Part shown: positions 8,549-17,822 of the stretch, piece by piece
How the letters are laid out: every line of letters begins with the position of its first letter
Position numbering within the stretch: position 1 is the stretch's first letter
Assembly: GCF_024508665.1 (NCBI RefSeq)
Contig: NZ_JANINP010000001.1
Coordinates: 310,001 to 374,000 of the forward strand
Length of the DNA stretch: 64,000 nucleotides
Source: Sphingomonas sp.
Lineage (GTDB): Bacteria; Pseudomonadota; Alphaproteobacteria; Sphingomonadales; Sphingomonadaceae
Reading direction: 5' to 3'
Translations under genes and position numbers: made by a program
The notes under the pieces: model-generated
What the model was told of the DNA's origin: nothing
Seen by the model: the letters and a program-made list of their open reading frames with translations, nothing else
Database searches by the model: none

Positions 8549-11254
8549 TCAGAACTTGAAAGTGAAGCCTCCGACGACCCGGCGGCCATAGGTCTGGTAT
8601 TTGAGCCAAGCGCCGGGGAATGCCGCACCGTTCACGTCCGCGACCGTCGCCGACCGCGTGTTGGTCAGGTTCTGACCCTGAACGTATAGCGAGAGGCCAT
8701 GCAGAGCCGATTGCGCCGGGAAATCGTAGCCGACCTGCGCGTCGTAGACGGTTTCGGCCAGCACTTGCTGACGATCGAGACCGCCGCTGAACAGGGAGAA
8801 GTCGCCGAGGAAGCCTGAGCGATACCGCATGCTGCCGCGCAGGCTGAAGCCATCGGCCTCGTAATAGACCGTCAAGTTGCCGACATATTTCGAATAGCCC
8901 GGAATAACCGTGACCCGGCCGGCAAAGTCCTTCACCTTCGTTTCGGTGTAGCCAAAACCACCGGTCAGACCGAAGCCGGAAAGCGCTTTGGTGAACAGGT
9001 CGAAGGGCAGCGTACCGGCGGCCTCGATGCCGTAAATATGCCCGCCATGCGTGTTCACCGGGCCGCTGAACTGGCCGATTGGCGAAGACGGCACGTTGCC
9101 GGCGGGTTTGGGGAAGCCAGAGTAATCGAAATTCAGGTCGAAGGCGCTGGGATCGATGTAAGTATTGATGTGCTTATAGAACGTCTGGAGCGCGATATAG
9201 CCCTTCGAACCGAAGTACTTTTCGAAATTGAGATCGAAGGCGGTCGCCTTGTACGGCCGCAACAGCGGGTTGCCGCCGCTGCCGACGTAGATCGGCGGCG
9301 TCCGCGAGTTGTCGATGCCGAAGTTCACGATATTGGTCAGCTGATCCATGCGAGGGCGCATGATCTGCTGCGACGCGGCAAACCGGATCACGAAGTCGTC
9401 CGAAAAACGGAAGTTGAGATTCATACTGGGCAGAACGATCCAATACGAGTCCTCGACGGTCGGCTTGGTCGCGCCCTTGGAAGTGAGCGAGGTACGAATG
9501 CCCTGCACGCCGATATTGCCGGTCAGCCTCACCGATCCGAGATCGGCGTTCAGGTTGGCCATCGCGTAGGGAGTCCAGACCTCTTCGGTGACGTCATAAG
9601 CTTGCGACGCCCCATATGGATTGGGAATGTACGACAGCACGCCCTTAGCGACGAGGACACGCGGATCGTAGGCCAGGATCGGGCCCAATCCCCTGTCGAG
9701 CTGCACCGGGTCGAGGAGGAGGTTCGACGGGATCGTCGCGGTCGTCGCGCCGCCCGGCGGCGAAAGGAAGGCCTCGTCCTGCGTCAACACCTTGGTGCGG
9801 TAGGTATAGTCGACGCCGACCTTGATCGACTTGACGAAGGCGCCGATGTCCTGCTCGATTTCTCCGCGGAGCTCGACCAGGTCGTCCTTGCTCTTGCGAA
9901 TCTTGTCGTAACCGGCCTGAATCGGCGTGCCCGACCAGCCTTCGACGTCCGTCAGCACCAGCGCGGAGCTGGCGCCATTATAGTCGCTGGTGAAAACCGG
10001 CCCCTTGTCGGTCAGCTGGTAGCTAAGCGTTGCCGTTGGATTGGGTAGGGCGCGGCCAAGGCCGGCGGTGGTTTCCAGACGGTCATCCTTGCGGTCGGTG
10101 CGCGACCAGCTTGCGTCGAAAAGGGCGCGCGTCGACCCGCCATTGTCCCACTTCAGGTTGCCGGCGAGCGAGTACGTGCTGGCCACGCGATCGTTCGCGT
10201 AATTTTCGATGACGGGCGTTCCCTTCACCGTCGCCGACGTCACCAGCCCACGCGAGTCCGCAACGTAGCTCAGGATCTGATCGTGTCCGCAGCCGCCGCC
10301 GCAGTTGAGCGGCATCTCGAAACCACGCTGATCGATGCGGTCGACGAAACGGGAATAGAAGCCATCGACCGTCAGCATCAGGTCGTCGCTTGCCTTGACC
10401 TGGATCGTGCCATTGGCGCCGAAGCGCTTGAGCTTATCGGACTCCGACCAGGTCTTGATCCCGTTCATCCCATATTGGTTCGGCCCATAGGCGCCGTATC
10501 CCCAAGCGTTCCAATCGCGGGTCTGATACGGCTCATCGGTATAAGCCGCCGACAGGGCGATACCGATGCGGTCATTGGCGAACTTGTCGACATACGTGCC
10601 GTAGACGCGATAACCCAGGTCGCTCGTTCCCGGCTGTAGCTTCTGGTCGACATAGGTGCCGCGCGCGCCGACCGCGAGGATGCGCTTGCTAACGTCAAGT
10701 GGGCGAATGGTGCGCAGGTTGATGCTGCCGACCAAGCCGCCAGCGGTGAGATCGGCTTCCGACGACTTGTAGACGTCGACGCCCGCCAGGACTTCCGAGG
10801 GATATTGGTCGAATTCAACGGCGCGGCTGTCATTGGTGGTAGTCTGCTGACGGCCGTTGAGCGTGGTCGTCGAGAAATCCGGCCCGAAACCGCGGATCGA
10901 GATGATGTTGGCACGTCCGGCGCTACGCTGCGCAGAGATGCCCGGCAGACGCGCGATCGACTCGCCGATGCCGTTGTCGGGCAATTTGCCGATATCTTCC
11001 GACGACACCGACTCCACGATCTGCTCGGAATTCTTCTTCTTCGCGGTCGCGCTGGCCAACGCAGCGCGGAAACCGCTGACCACGATGTCCTGAGACGTAT
11101 CGGCGTTGGCCTGATCGTCGGCTTGGGGAGCCGCCGCTGTCGGGGTCGTCTGAGCAAATGCCGGCGAAGCGATCACCGTCAGCGCGCCGGCAAGCGCGAT
11201 GCCGCTTGCGCGCAGGGCAAGCTGGGTGCGACGGTTCGAACGGAAAGCAGTCAT
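8549..11254 (-). CDS. TonB-dependent receptor, likely maltodextrin (MalA-like)
   Basis: Outer membrane beta-barrel receptor of 901 residues. The ATG at 11254 is chosen because GGGGAGGAATTG precedes it and a signal peptide follows (to about residue 34, ending in SPAFAQ); the longer frame lacks these. After the signal come a TonB-box-like DIVVSGFRAAL and a plug with IGKLPDNGIGESIARLPG, typical of large sphingomonad/Caulobacter carbohydrate receptors. The barrel ends in an aromatic residue (GGFTFKF). It resembles Caulobacter MalA, which imports maltodextrins with ExbBD-TonB energy, and its neighbours (amylases, glucosidase, LacI regulator, MFS transporter) support that substrate. An operator-like site at 11367-11380 suggests control by the local LacI protein. 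Confidence 0.88.
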   Translation of the reverse strand: MTAFRSNRRTQLALRASGIALAGALTVIASPAFAQTTPTAAAPQADDQANADTSQDIVVSGFRAALASATAKKKNSEQIVESVSSEDIGKLPDNGIGESIARLPGISAQRSAGRANIISIRGFGPDFSTTTLNGRQQTTTNDSRAVEFDQYPSEVLAGVDVYKSSEADLTAGGLVGSINLRTIRPLDVSKRILAVGARGTYVDQKLQPGTSDLGYRVYGTYVDKFANDRIGIALSAAYTDEPYQTRDWNAWGYGAYGPNQYGMNGIKTWSESDKLKRFGANGTIQVKASDDLMLTVDGFYSRFVDRIDQRGFEMPLNCGGGCGHDQILSYVADSRGLVTSATVKGTPVIENYANDRVASTYSLAGNLKWDNGGSTRALFDASWSRTDRKDDRLETTAGLGRALPNPTATLSYQLTDKGPVFTSDYNGASSALVLTDVEGWSGTPIQAGYDKIRKSKDDLVELRGEIEQDIGAFVKSIKVGVDYTYRTKVLTQDEAFLSPPGGATTATIPSNLLLDPVQLDRGLGPILAYDPRVLVAKGVLSYIPNPYGASQAYDVTEEVWTPYAMANLNADLGSVRLTGNIGVQGIRTSLTSKGATKPTVEDSYWIVLPSMNLNFRFSDDFVIRFAASQQIMRPRMDQLTNIVNFGIDNSRTPPIYVGSGGNPLLRPYKATAFDLNFEKYFGSKGYIALQTFYKHINTYIDPSAFDLNFDYSGFPKPAGNVPSSPIGQFSGPVNTHGGHIYGIEAAGTLPFDLFTKALSGFGLTGGFGYTETKVKDFAGRVTVIPGYSKYVGNLTVYYEADGFSLRGSMRYRSGFLGDFSLFSGGLDRQQVLAETVYDAQVGYDFPAQSALHGLSLYVQGQNLTNTRSATVADVNGAAFPGAWLKYQTYGRRVVGGFTFKF

Positions 11255-11366
11255 CAATTCCTCCCCTTGCGGCCGCGCCATATTTGGCTTGCGGCATCGA
11301 CGCGGCCGACACGGCGCGTGCAGTTGCATTGCGATTATGTTGCAGCGGGGATGGGGCCAAGTTGGC

Positions 11367-11380
11367 CACATACGTATTCA
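11367..11380. promoter_or_regulatory. Operator-like site upstream of receptor
   Basis: CACATACGTATTCA is a CG-centred palindrome with perfect core ATACGTAT; its right half GTATTCA is the exact complement of the left half TGAATAC at 12891. It lies about 113 bases upstream of the receptor start. CG-centred palindromes are typical of LacI-family operators, and a lacI gene lies 1.7 kb away. Confidence 0.6.
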
Positions 11381-11421
11381 AAGATTATGCATCGGCAGGT
11401 GTTGCCTGGCTGCATCGCCCT

Positions 11422-12804
11422 TCAGTGCGGTCCGGACGCCAGGATGCGGTAGCTCCATGGCGCCAGCGAGATGCCACTGGTTCGCGTCACCGTCACCGTC
11501 GAGCCGTTCGAGAAATCGACATAGGCACCGTCGCTTGGTCCATCGGCGAAGCTGACCGTCTGGGTGTCGCCGGACAGGTTGAACACAGCGAACACCTTGT
11601 CGCCATTCTTTTCGCGAACGAACGACAGCACTTTCGACGGAGCGCTATTGACCACTGGTGTCATCGCCGCGCCCCAAGGCGCGTTCCACAAAGCGGGGTG
11701 CGCCTTGCGAAAGGCAATCAGCCGCTTGAACAGATCGGCGTTAGGATGGTCGCGCCACTCGATCGCGTCGCGCTCGAAGAATTTGAGCCGTTTGGGATTG
11801 CCCGCTTCCTGGCCGTTGTAGATGAGCGGAATGCCTTCGCCGACGAACGACAGGGCGATCGCGTCGGGCAATGCCTTGCCGAAGCGCTCGAACTCGGTGC
11901 CTTCCCAGGCATTCTGGTCGTGGTTCTCGGTATAGACCATCCGCATCGCCTCGGCGGGCCAGGCGCTTTCGGTTTCCGAATAATAGCCGAATAGCGCGCC
12001 GACGTCGGCCTTGCCGGCAGCGATGTCGGCCATCGCGTTGTTCCATTTCAAGGCGTAGCTGGCATCGAACGCCTTGCGATGGACGTCGCGCTGGTCGAAT
12101 TCGGCGAGCATGAAGACGGGCTTGATCCGGTCGAGTTCGCTTCGCGCATTCTCCCAGAAATCGAGTGGGACGTAGCCGGCGACGTCGCAGCGGAAGCCGT
12201 CCACGCCCGCCGTCTGCACCCAATATTTCATCGCGCCGGTCATGTAGCGGCGCAGGCCGGGCTTCGAATAGTCGAGATCGATGATGTCGGACCAGTCCCA
12301 CCACGGCGTCGGACGGTTGGCGCCTTTCCAGTCATGCTCGTACCAATCGGGATGCGCGGCATGGATCGGATTGTCCCAAGCGGTGTGGTTGGCGACCCAG
12401 TCGAGGATGACATGCATGCCCAGGCGATGTGCCGCAGCGACGAAGGACTTCAGGTCGGCGCGGGTCCCGAGTTCGGGGTTCACGCCATAATAGTCGCGCA
12501 CCGAATAGGGGCTGCCGAGGCTGCCTTTACGATGCTCGACGCCGATCGGGTGGGCCGGCATCAACCAGAGGATATCGACGCCGAGCGCCTTGAGGCGCGG
12601 CAGTTGCTTTTCCGCCGCACGGAACGTGCCCTCGGCCGTGAATTGACGAGTATTAATCTGATAGAGCACCGCGTCCTTCGACCAGGCTGGATGCCTCAGC
12701 GTGACATAGGGTTTGGGTGCATAGGGATCGGGCGCTTTGGTGGCTGCCGTCGCCTGGCTCAGTGAGAGGCCCGCCAGCAACGCAAGCGCGAACGATTTCA
12801 GCAT
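11422..12804 (-). CDS. Secreted GH13 alpha-amylase
   Basis: Alpha-glucan hydrolase of 460 residues. ATG at 12804 follows AGGGAGGACAGG and begins a signal peptide (residues 1-21, MLKSFALALLAGLSLSQATA), so it is exported. GH13 regions are intact: DWVANH (135-140), DGFRCDVAG with nucleophile Asp207, AEFDQ with acid/base Glu235, and TENHD with Asp296. The barrel is followed by a short beta domain ending near WSYRILASGPH. It is more compact than the amylase at 5140-6975 and differs in sequence, so it is not a recent duplicate. It is divergent from lacI, with the operator-like site at 12891-12904 about 87 bases upstream of the start, suggesting induction by maltodextrin. Exact specificity unknown. 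Confidence 0.9.
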   Translation of the reverse strand: MLKSFALALLAGLSLSQATAATKAPDPYAPKPYVTLRHPAWSKDAVLYQINTRQFTAEGTFRAAEKQLPRLKALGVDILWLMPAHPIGVEHRKGSLGSPYSVRDYYGVNPELGTRADLKSFVAAAHRLGMHVILDWVANHTAWDNPIHAAHPDWYEHDWKGANRPTPWWDWSDIIDLDYSKPGLRRYMTGAMKYWVQTAGVDGFRCDVAGYVPLDFWENARSELDRIKPVFMLAEFDQRDVHRKAFDASYALKWNNAMADIAAGKADVGALFGYYSETESAWPAEAMRMVYTENHDQNAWEGTEFERFGKALPDAIALSFVGEGIPLIYNGQEAGNPKRLKFFERDAIEWRDHPNADLFKRLIAFRKAHPALWNAPWGAAMTPVVNSAPSKVLSFVREKNGDKVFAVFNLSGDTQTVSFADGPSDGAYVDFSNGSTVTVTRTSGISLAPWSYRILASGPH

Positions 12805-12824
12805 CCTGTCCTCCCTTTTTATAA

Positions 12825-12848
12825 CCCTCTCCCGCGAGCGGGAGAGGG
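12825..12848. repeat. GC-rich hairpin in the amylase leader
   Basis: Perfect inverted repeat, CCCTCTCCCGC and GCGGGAGAGGG with a 2-base loop. The same CCCTCCC-type palindrome recurs at 24565-24722, 46253-46381 and 62189-62302. Here it falls in the untranslated leader of the amylase, 20 bases before its start codon, where it could affect translation. Confidence 0.6.
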
Positions 12849-12890
12849 CTTGTTGTCCGCATTGTGCCATGCTCGTCGTATCGTGCCGGC

Positions 12891-12904
12891 TGAATACGTA
12901 TGTG
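12891..12904. promoter_or_regulatory. Operator-like site between amylase and lacI
   Basis: TGAATACGTATGTG shares 13 bases (GAATACGTATGTG) in inverted orientation with the site upstream of the TonB receptor. Left half TGAATAC is perfect relative to an ideal TGAATACGTATTCA. It could serve both the amylase and autoregulation of lacI. Confidence 0.6.
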
Positions 12905-13092
12905 ATGGCGTTCCGGCCCTCGCTCCGCTCGCCTAGGCTCCCCCGATCGCCCCGCGACAGAGGGCGGCTGGGAGGGATGATTTGGCGGACACTCTTTACG
13001 CGCGCGGGCCCTATCGCGGTGCCTCGCTGCCCGCTACAGTCTTGCCCAACCGGCCGCAGGCGATGGCCGGTACGGGGAGAAGCCGTCGGGCG

Positions 13093-14124
13093 ATGCTAAC
13101 CGACAAACCGACGTCGTTCGATATAGCGCAACGCGCGGGCGTGTCCCAACCGACCGTGTCGCGCGCGCTGCGTGGCGATCCGACCGTCAGCGAAGCGACG
13201 CGCAAGCGGATCGAGGCGATCGCCGCGCAACTCAATTACAAGGTCGACAAGAACGCGTCCTCGCTGCGCAGCCGTCATACCAATACGTTGGCGTTGTTGT
13301 TCTTCGAGGATCCGACGCCTGACGATTCGTTGATCAATCCGTTCTTCCTATCGATGCTGGGGTCGATCGCGCGGACCTGCGCCTTGCGCGGCTACGACCT
13401 GCTCACGTCCTTTCAGCAGCTGTCGTCCAATTGGCATGTCGACTATGAGGACAGCCACAAGGCCGACGGCATCATCCTGCTCGGCTATGGCGACTACGAG
13501 ACGTATCGCGCCCGGCTCGAACAGCTCGAGGCGCAGGGCACGCATTTCGTGCGTTGGGGATCGGTCCAGACCGGTCAGCCGGGGACGACGATTGGCTGCG
13601 ACAATGTGCGTGGCGGGCGCGACGCGGTGGAACATCTGATCGGTCTCGGACGCCGGCGCATCGCCTTTTTGGGGCAAACATCCAGCCATTCGCCCGAACT
13701 TGCCGATCGGTATCGTGGCGCGTGCTCGGCGATGCTCGAAGCAGGCATCGATCCCGATCCGGCGCTTCAGGTCGACGCTATCACCACCGAGGCGTCGGGC
13801 TATGCGGCGGCGATCGAATTGTTACGGCGCGGGGTGGCTTTCGATTCTGTCTTCGCGGGCAGCGACCTCATCGCGATCGGCGCGATGCGGGCGTTCGAGG
13901 AAGCCGGGCTAGACGTGCCCGGCGACGTGTCGATCGTCGGGTTCGACGATATCCCGGCGGCCAGCCTGTCGCATCCGCCGCTGACCACGATCGCGCAGGA
14001 TTATGCCAAGGCCGGGGCCGCCTTGGTCGACACGTTGCTGCGCCAGATCCGCGCGCAGCCAGTCGAAGCGGCGATGCTGCCGCCCCGCCTGGTGGTTCGG
14101 CGCTCGACGGCGCCCAAGGCATGA
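13093..14124 (+). CDS. LacI-family transcriptional regulator (MalI-like)
   Basis: Sugar-responsive repressor of 343 residues. The N-terminus holds the LacI helix-turn-helix SFDIAQRAGVSQPTVSRAL (about residues 8-26) followed by the hinge helix NASSLRSRHTNTLALLF. The rest is a periplasmic-binding-protein-like effector domain (VFAGSDLIAIGAMRAFEE, SIVGFDDIPAAS). The ATG at 13093 puts the HTH at the expected position; in-frame ATGs at 13063 and 12982 would add unusual N-terminal tails but cannot be excluded. Its stop overlaps the transporter start (ATGA). The paired operator-like sites at 11367 and 12891 are the obvious targets. By analogy with Caulobacter MalI it should repress the locus without maltodextrin. 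Confidence 0.9.
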   Translation: MLTDKPTSFDIAQRAGVSQPTVSRALRGDPTVSEATRKRIEAIAAQLNYKVDKNASSLRSRHTNTLALLFFEDPTPDDSLINPFFLSMLGSIARTCALRGYDLLTSFQQLSSNWHVDYEDSHKADGIILLGYGDYETYRARLEQLEAQGTHFVRWGSVQTGQPGTTIGCDNVRGGRDAVEHLIGLGRRRIAFLGQTSSHSPELADRYRGACSAMLEAGIDPDPALQVDAITTEASGYAAAIELLRRGVAFDSVFAGSDLIAIGAMRAFEEAGLDVPGDVSIVGFDDIPAASLSHPPLTTIAQDYAKAGAALVDTLLRQIRAQPVEAAMLPPRLVVRRSTAPKA

Positions 14125-15617
14125 GCGAGCTTTCGGCGGAGAAACCGCGCCAGAGCTGGCGCGGGTTGTGGAATATTTCGTTTGGCTTCTTCGGCATCCA
14201 GATCGCGTTCGGACTGCAGAACGCCAATCTCAGCCGCATCTTTCAGACCTTGGGCAGCGATGTCGGGAGCCTCGCCCTGTTGGCGATCGCGGCTCCGGTC
14301 ACCGGGCTGGTCGTGCAGCCGCTCATCGGCCATTTCAGCGACCGCACCTGGGGGCGGTTCGGACGACGCCGGCCGTATTTCCTGGCCGGGGCAGTGCTCG
14401 CGTCGCTGGCATTGCTCGGTATGCCCAATGCAACGACGCTGCTCGCCGCAGCTTTGTTGCTGTGGGTTCTGGACGCGTCGATCAACGTCTCGATGGAGCC
14501 GTTCCGCGCGTTCGTCGGCGATATGGTCGCACCGTCTCAGCGCACGGCGGGCTATGCGTTTCAGACGGGCTTTATCGGCGCGGGCGCGGTGATCGGCAGC
14601 CTCGCGCCGTTCGCGATGGCGAAGCTGGGAATCAGCAACGTCGCGCCGGCGGGCGAGATTCCGCCGTCGGTCCACTATGCCTTCTATCTCGGCGCGGCGT
14701 TGATCTTCGCGGCGGTGCTGTGGACGGTAGTGACGACGCGCGAATATTCCCCGGAACAGATGCGCGCATTCGGCGATATCGACGCAGGCGGAGAGCATGA
14801 AACTCCGATGGCGCCGCAGGGCGGCTGGTGGTGGCTGCTGGCGGGCTCGGCAGTCCTCGCCAGCGTCTGGTGGTTCGGACTGGAGCGCGATCTCTACGTG
14901 CTTGGGGGGGCGCTCGCAGCCTTCGGTATCCTGGGCCTGATCGCTGCGGCAATGGTGCGCGGTGGCGGCGACAACGCGCTCGTCCAGATCATGAGCGACC
15001 TGTCGCGGATGCCCGACCAGATGAAGCGGCTGGCGCTGGTCCAGTTCTTCTCCTGGCTCGCGCTGTTCATCATGTGGATCTACACCACCCCGGTGGTGGC
15101 GCAGTACGTGTTCCATTCGACCGACACCGCGGCGAAGGCGTATAACGATGGCGCCGATTGGGTCGGCGTATTGTTCTCGGTCTATAACGGCGTTGCGGCG
15201 CTTGCCGCATTCGTGCTGCCGATACTGGCGAAACGAATCGGGGCGCAAAAGACCCACATTCTGTGCCTGGTGATCGGCGCGGCCAGCTTCACGTCGCTGC
15301 TGGTCATTCGCGACCAGACGATGCTGCTGCTGCCGATGGTCGGGATCGGCTTCACCTGGGCGTCGATCCTGACCATGCCCTATGTCATCCTGGCCGGCGT
15401 GCTGCCGCAGCATAAGCTCGGCATCTATATGGGCATCTTCAATTTCTTCATCGTCGTGCCGCAGTTGCTGGTCGCGACAGTGATGGGCGCGATCATCCGA
15501 ACGTTCTTTCCGACGGAGCCGGTCTGGACGATGGCGTGCGGCGCCGTGGTGCTGATGCTAGCGGCGGCGGCGATGCTGCGAGTGCAGGAGCCGAGAGCAG
15601 TCAGCGCGGCAGCGTGA
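14121..15617 (+). CDS. MFS sugar transporter (MalY-like, GPH/SUT type)
   Basis: Inner membrane carrier of 498 residues with about 12 transmembrane segments. ATG at 14121 overlaps the lacI stop; a long in-frame upstream extension is a shadow of lacI and lacks codon logic. [20 protein letters not shown] followed by RRRPYF is the loop 2-3 motif of glycoside-cation symporters and sucrose/maltose carriers. Position beside maltodextrin enzymes suggests uptake of maltose or maltodextrin into the cytoplasm, as proposed for Caulobacter MalY. Its 3' end overlaps the convergent histidine kinase gene by 17 bases. Confidence 0.87.
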   Translation: MSELSAEKPRQSWRGLWNISFGFFGIQIAFGLQNANLSRIFQTLGSDVGSLALLAIAAPVTGLVVQPLIGHFSDRTWGRFGRRRPYFLAGAVLASLALLGMPNATTLLAAALLLWVLDASINVSMEPFRAFVGDMVAPSQRTAGYAFQTGFIGAGAVIGSLAPFAMAKLGISNVAPAGEIPPSVHYAFYLGAALIFAAVLWTVVTTREYSPEQMRAFGDIDAGGEHETPMAPQGGWWWLLAGSAVLASVWWFGLERDLYVLGGALAAFGILGLIAAAMVRGGGDNALVQIMSDLSRMPDQMKRLALVQFFSWLALFIMWIYTTPVVAQYVFHSTDTAAKAYNDGADWVGVLFSVYNGVAALAAFVLPILAKRIGAQKTHILCLVIGAASFTSLLVIRDQTMLLLPMVGIGFTWASILTMPYVILAGVLPQHKLGIYMGIFNFFIVVPQLLVATVMGAIIRTFFPTEPVWTMACGAVVLMLAAAAMLRVQEPRAVSAAA

Positions 15618-16980
15618 TCGTTGCCGCCAACCCGCCTTCGGGGCGGTTTTCCAGCCGGATATCGCCGCGTGCCTCGCGCACGATCGCCCGTGCCAACGCC
15701 AGGCCAAGGCCGATGCCGCCGGTTTCCTTGTTGCGCGATCCCTCGATCCGGGTGAACGCCTCGAACACCTCGGCAATGCGGTCAGGCGGAATGCCCGGGC
15801 CGTTGTCGCACACCACGATTTCGACCGCCTTGACATCGGACCGCAGGAAGACGTCCGCGCCGCCGCCATATTTGACCGCATTCTCGATCAGGTTGCGGAT
15901 CGCGCGGCGCATCAGCGATGGCCGCAAATGCATCGTCAGCCGTTCGACTTCGGTGAACTCGACCGGCATGCCGAGGTCGCGAAAATCCTCGACCACCGCA
16001 TCGACCAAAGCCGCCAGATCGACCTCGATCGCCTGCTCGCTCGGCCGCCCCAACCGCGCCAGCGACAATATGTCGTCGAGCGTGCGGTTCATCTCGTCGA
16101 TCGTGTCCGCCATGCGCGCGCGGTCGTCGTCATCCTCGACTGACTCGATGCGAACACGTAACGCCGCTAGCGGTGTGCGCAGATCGTGCCCGATCGCGCC
16201 CAGCATGCGGTCCTTTTCCTCCAGCATCGCGGTTACGCGCGTGCGCAGGCCGTTGAACGCGGTGATCAGTGTGCGGACGTCGTGCGGACCGCTCTCGGTG
16301 ATCGGCCCGTCGGCTTCGCCCGGATGGAAACGCTGCGCCGCCTTGGCCAGCGATCTTAGCGGCTGAGCGATACGGCGTGTCGCCAGCAACACCGGCAACA
16401 GGACGATTGCGTAGAGCACCAATGTCTGACCGATCAGCCGCGACAGGAACGGCCATTCCGAATCCTGCCACGGGACCGAGGCAGCCCACCAGCCGACCTT
16501 GGGCTGCTCGACGGCAATCAGCAGCTCGTGTTGTACGAAGCGATAGCGTTGCGCCCGGACGCGGGACATCCTGCCGAAACGCGGGTCGCCGGATTGCAAC
16601 CGCCGGATTCCCGTGACCACCTGGCCGACGGGGATGCCGGCCTCGTTGAGGCGCGTACGCAGCGCTTCCTCTATATCGGGCCGTCGCCTCAGCCCGCCCT
16701 CGATCGGGTTGGAGGGCCAGGGGCGCGAGCGGAATCGGTCCCAGGGCGTCTCGTCGCCAATCGGGGGAGCGGGCGCAATGTCGAGCGGCTGATCATGCCG
16801 GTTGCGCGGCCCTTGCGAGGCGTCGACGATCCGTGCCGCGACGGGGCCGACCGTCTGTTCAAGGCGGAACGCCTGGCGGTCACGCAGGCTCAGCCCGAAA
16901 TTGACCGCCTGCGCGACGAACAAGGCGATCGCGACCAGTACAGCCATCTGGCCGGGCAGGTTGCGCGGCCACACTCTCAC
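15601..16980 (-). CDS. Sensor histidine kinase, EnvZ/OmpR class
   Basis: Membrane sensor kinase of 459 residues. GTG at 16980 overlaps the regulator's stop (GTGA) and is preferred to a longer upstream frame. Layout: transmembrane 1 about 12-32, periplasmic domain about 33-183, transmembrane 2 about 184-200, HAMP (RRIAQPLRSLAKAAQRF), DHp H-box AIGHDLRTPLAAL with phospho-acceptor His265, N-box NLIENAVKYG with Asn367, G1 box DNGPGIP (392-398), and G2 box GGIGLGLA (421-428). All kinase motifs are intact. The sensed signal is unknown. It is second in a unit with the response regulator and possibly the EF-hand gene upstream. Confidence 0.92.
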   Translation of the reverse strand: MRVWPRNLPGQMAVLVAIALFVAQAVNFGLSLRDRQAFRLEQTVGPVAARIVDASQGPRNRHDQPLDIAPAPPIGDETPWDRFRSRPWPSNPIEGGLRRRPDIEEALRTRLNEAGIPVGQVVTGIRRLQSGDPRFGRMSRVRAQRYRFVQHELLIAVEQPKVGWWAASVPWQDSEWPFLSRLIGQTLVLYAIVLLPVLLATRRIAQPLRSLAKAAQRFHPGEADGPITESGPHDVRTLITAFNGLRTRVTAMLEEKDRMLGAIGHDLRTPLAALRVRIESVEDDDDRARMADTIDEMNRTLDDILSLARLGRPSEQAIEVDLAALVDAVVEDFRDLGMPVEFTEVERLTMHLRPSLMRRAIRNLIENAVKYGGGADVFLRSDVKAVEIVVCDNGPGIPPDRIAEVFEAFTRIEGSRNKETGGIGLGLALARAIVREARGDIRLENRPEGGLAATITLPR

Positions 16981-17714
16981 AATCGCGTGACTTCCGCGGC
17001 GAGCGTGTAGCCGCCGCCCCATACCGTCTTGATCACGGTTGGGTTCTTGGGGTCGGGCTCGATCTTGCGCCGGAGCCGGCTAACCTGGTTGTCGATCGCG
17101 CGATCGAACGCCATCGCCTCTCGGCCCTGCGTCAGATCGAGCAACTGGTCGCGGGTCAGGACCTGGCGCGGCCGGAGGACAAGCGCCAGCAGCAGATTGT
17201 ATTCGCCGGTCGACAACGGCACCGACACGCCTTCGCGGTCGACCAGCGCGCGTTCCCCGGACTTCAACACCCATCCGGCAAAGGCATAGGATCCGCTTTC
17301 GGGTGCATGCTGGCGCGCGCCATTACCCGCGGCGCGGCGCAGGATGACGCGGGCGCGGGTCGCCAGCTCGCGAGGCGAGAAAGGTTTGACGACATAATCG
17401 TCGGCACCCATTTCGAGCCCGACGATGCGGTCGGTCTCCTCGCTCTTGGCGGTCAACAGGATGACCGGAATGTCGCCAGTCGCCCGGATGTGACGGCACA
17501 GGCTCAACCCGTCTTCGCCGGGCATCATGATGTCGAGAATGATCAGGTCTATGGCATAGGCCGCCATCCGCGTGCGCGCGCTTTCGGCGTCGCCCGCCTG
17601 AGTGACGCGGAAGCCTTGTTTGGTCAAATATTGTGCCAGCGGCTCGCGGATCGAGCGCTCGTCATCGACCAGAAGAATGTGGGGAATGCCGCCCATCGGC
17701 ACTTCGCTAAGCAT
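16977..17714 (-). CDS. OmpR-family response regulator
   Basis: DNA-binding regulator of 245 residues. The receiver domain has the acidic pair LLVDDE, phospho-acceptor Asp61 in LIILDIMMPGEDG, Thr in ILLTAK and Lys in VVKPFSP. The C-terminal winged helix has DRAIDNQVSRLRRKI and the terminal hairpin VWGGGYTL. Start ATG at 17714 follows a GGGGGACA element; ATG at 17696 is an alternative seven codons later. It is translationally coupled to the kinase and its likely partner. Targets cannot be deduced from this window. Confidence 0.92.
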   Translation of the reverse strand: MLSEVPMGGIPHILLVDDERSIREPLAQYLTKQGFRVTQAGDAESARTRMAAYAIDLIILDIMMPGEDGLSLCRHIRATGDIPVILLTAKSEETDRIVGLEMGADDYVVKPFSPRELATRARVILRRAAGNGARQHAPESGSYAFAGWVLKSGERALVDREGVSVPLSTGEYNLLLALVLRPRQVLTRDQLLDLTQGREAMAFDRAIDNQVSRLRRKIEPDPKNPTVIKTVWGGGYTLAAEVTRL

Positions 17715-17771
17715 CAATTGTCCCCCTGAAAAGCCCTGACGGCGAAAAGGCCCGATGAGGAAAGGTGGAGG

Positions 17772-17803
17772 GCCGGGCGGGTGAGGAGGGGCACCCGCCC
17801 GGC
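17772..17803. terminator. Strong hairpin between EF-hand and regulator genes
   Basis: Perfect 12-base stem, GCCGGGCGGGTG and CACCCGCCCGGC around an 8-base loop, downstream of the EF-hand stop on the minus strand. Only a weak pyrimidine run follows, so partial termination or mRNA end protection is the likely role. Confidence 0.45.
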
Positions 17804-17822
17804 AGCCTGGGCATTATGGGGA

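Noticed and set aside
13554-14120. In-frame N-terminal extension of the sugar transporter
   Set aside because: It overlaps the LacI gene in another frame and lacks transmembrane character; the ATG at 14121 has the expected stop-start overlap.
14001-15413. 470-codon open frame on the minus strand
   Set aside because: Antisense to the MFS sugar transporter; Arg/His/Gln-rich sequence typical of a shadow frame.
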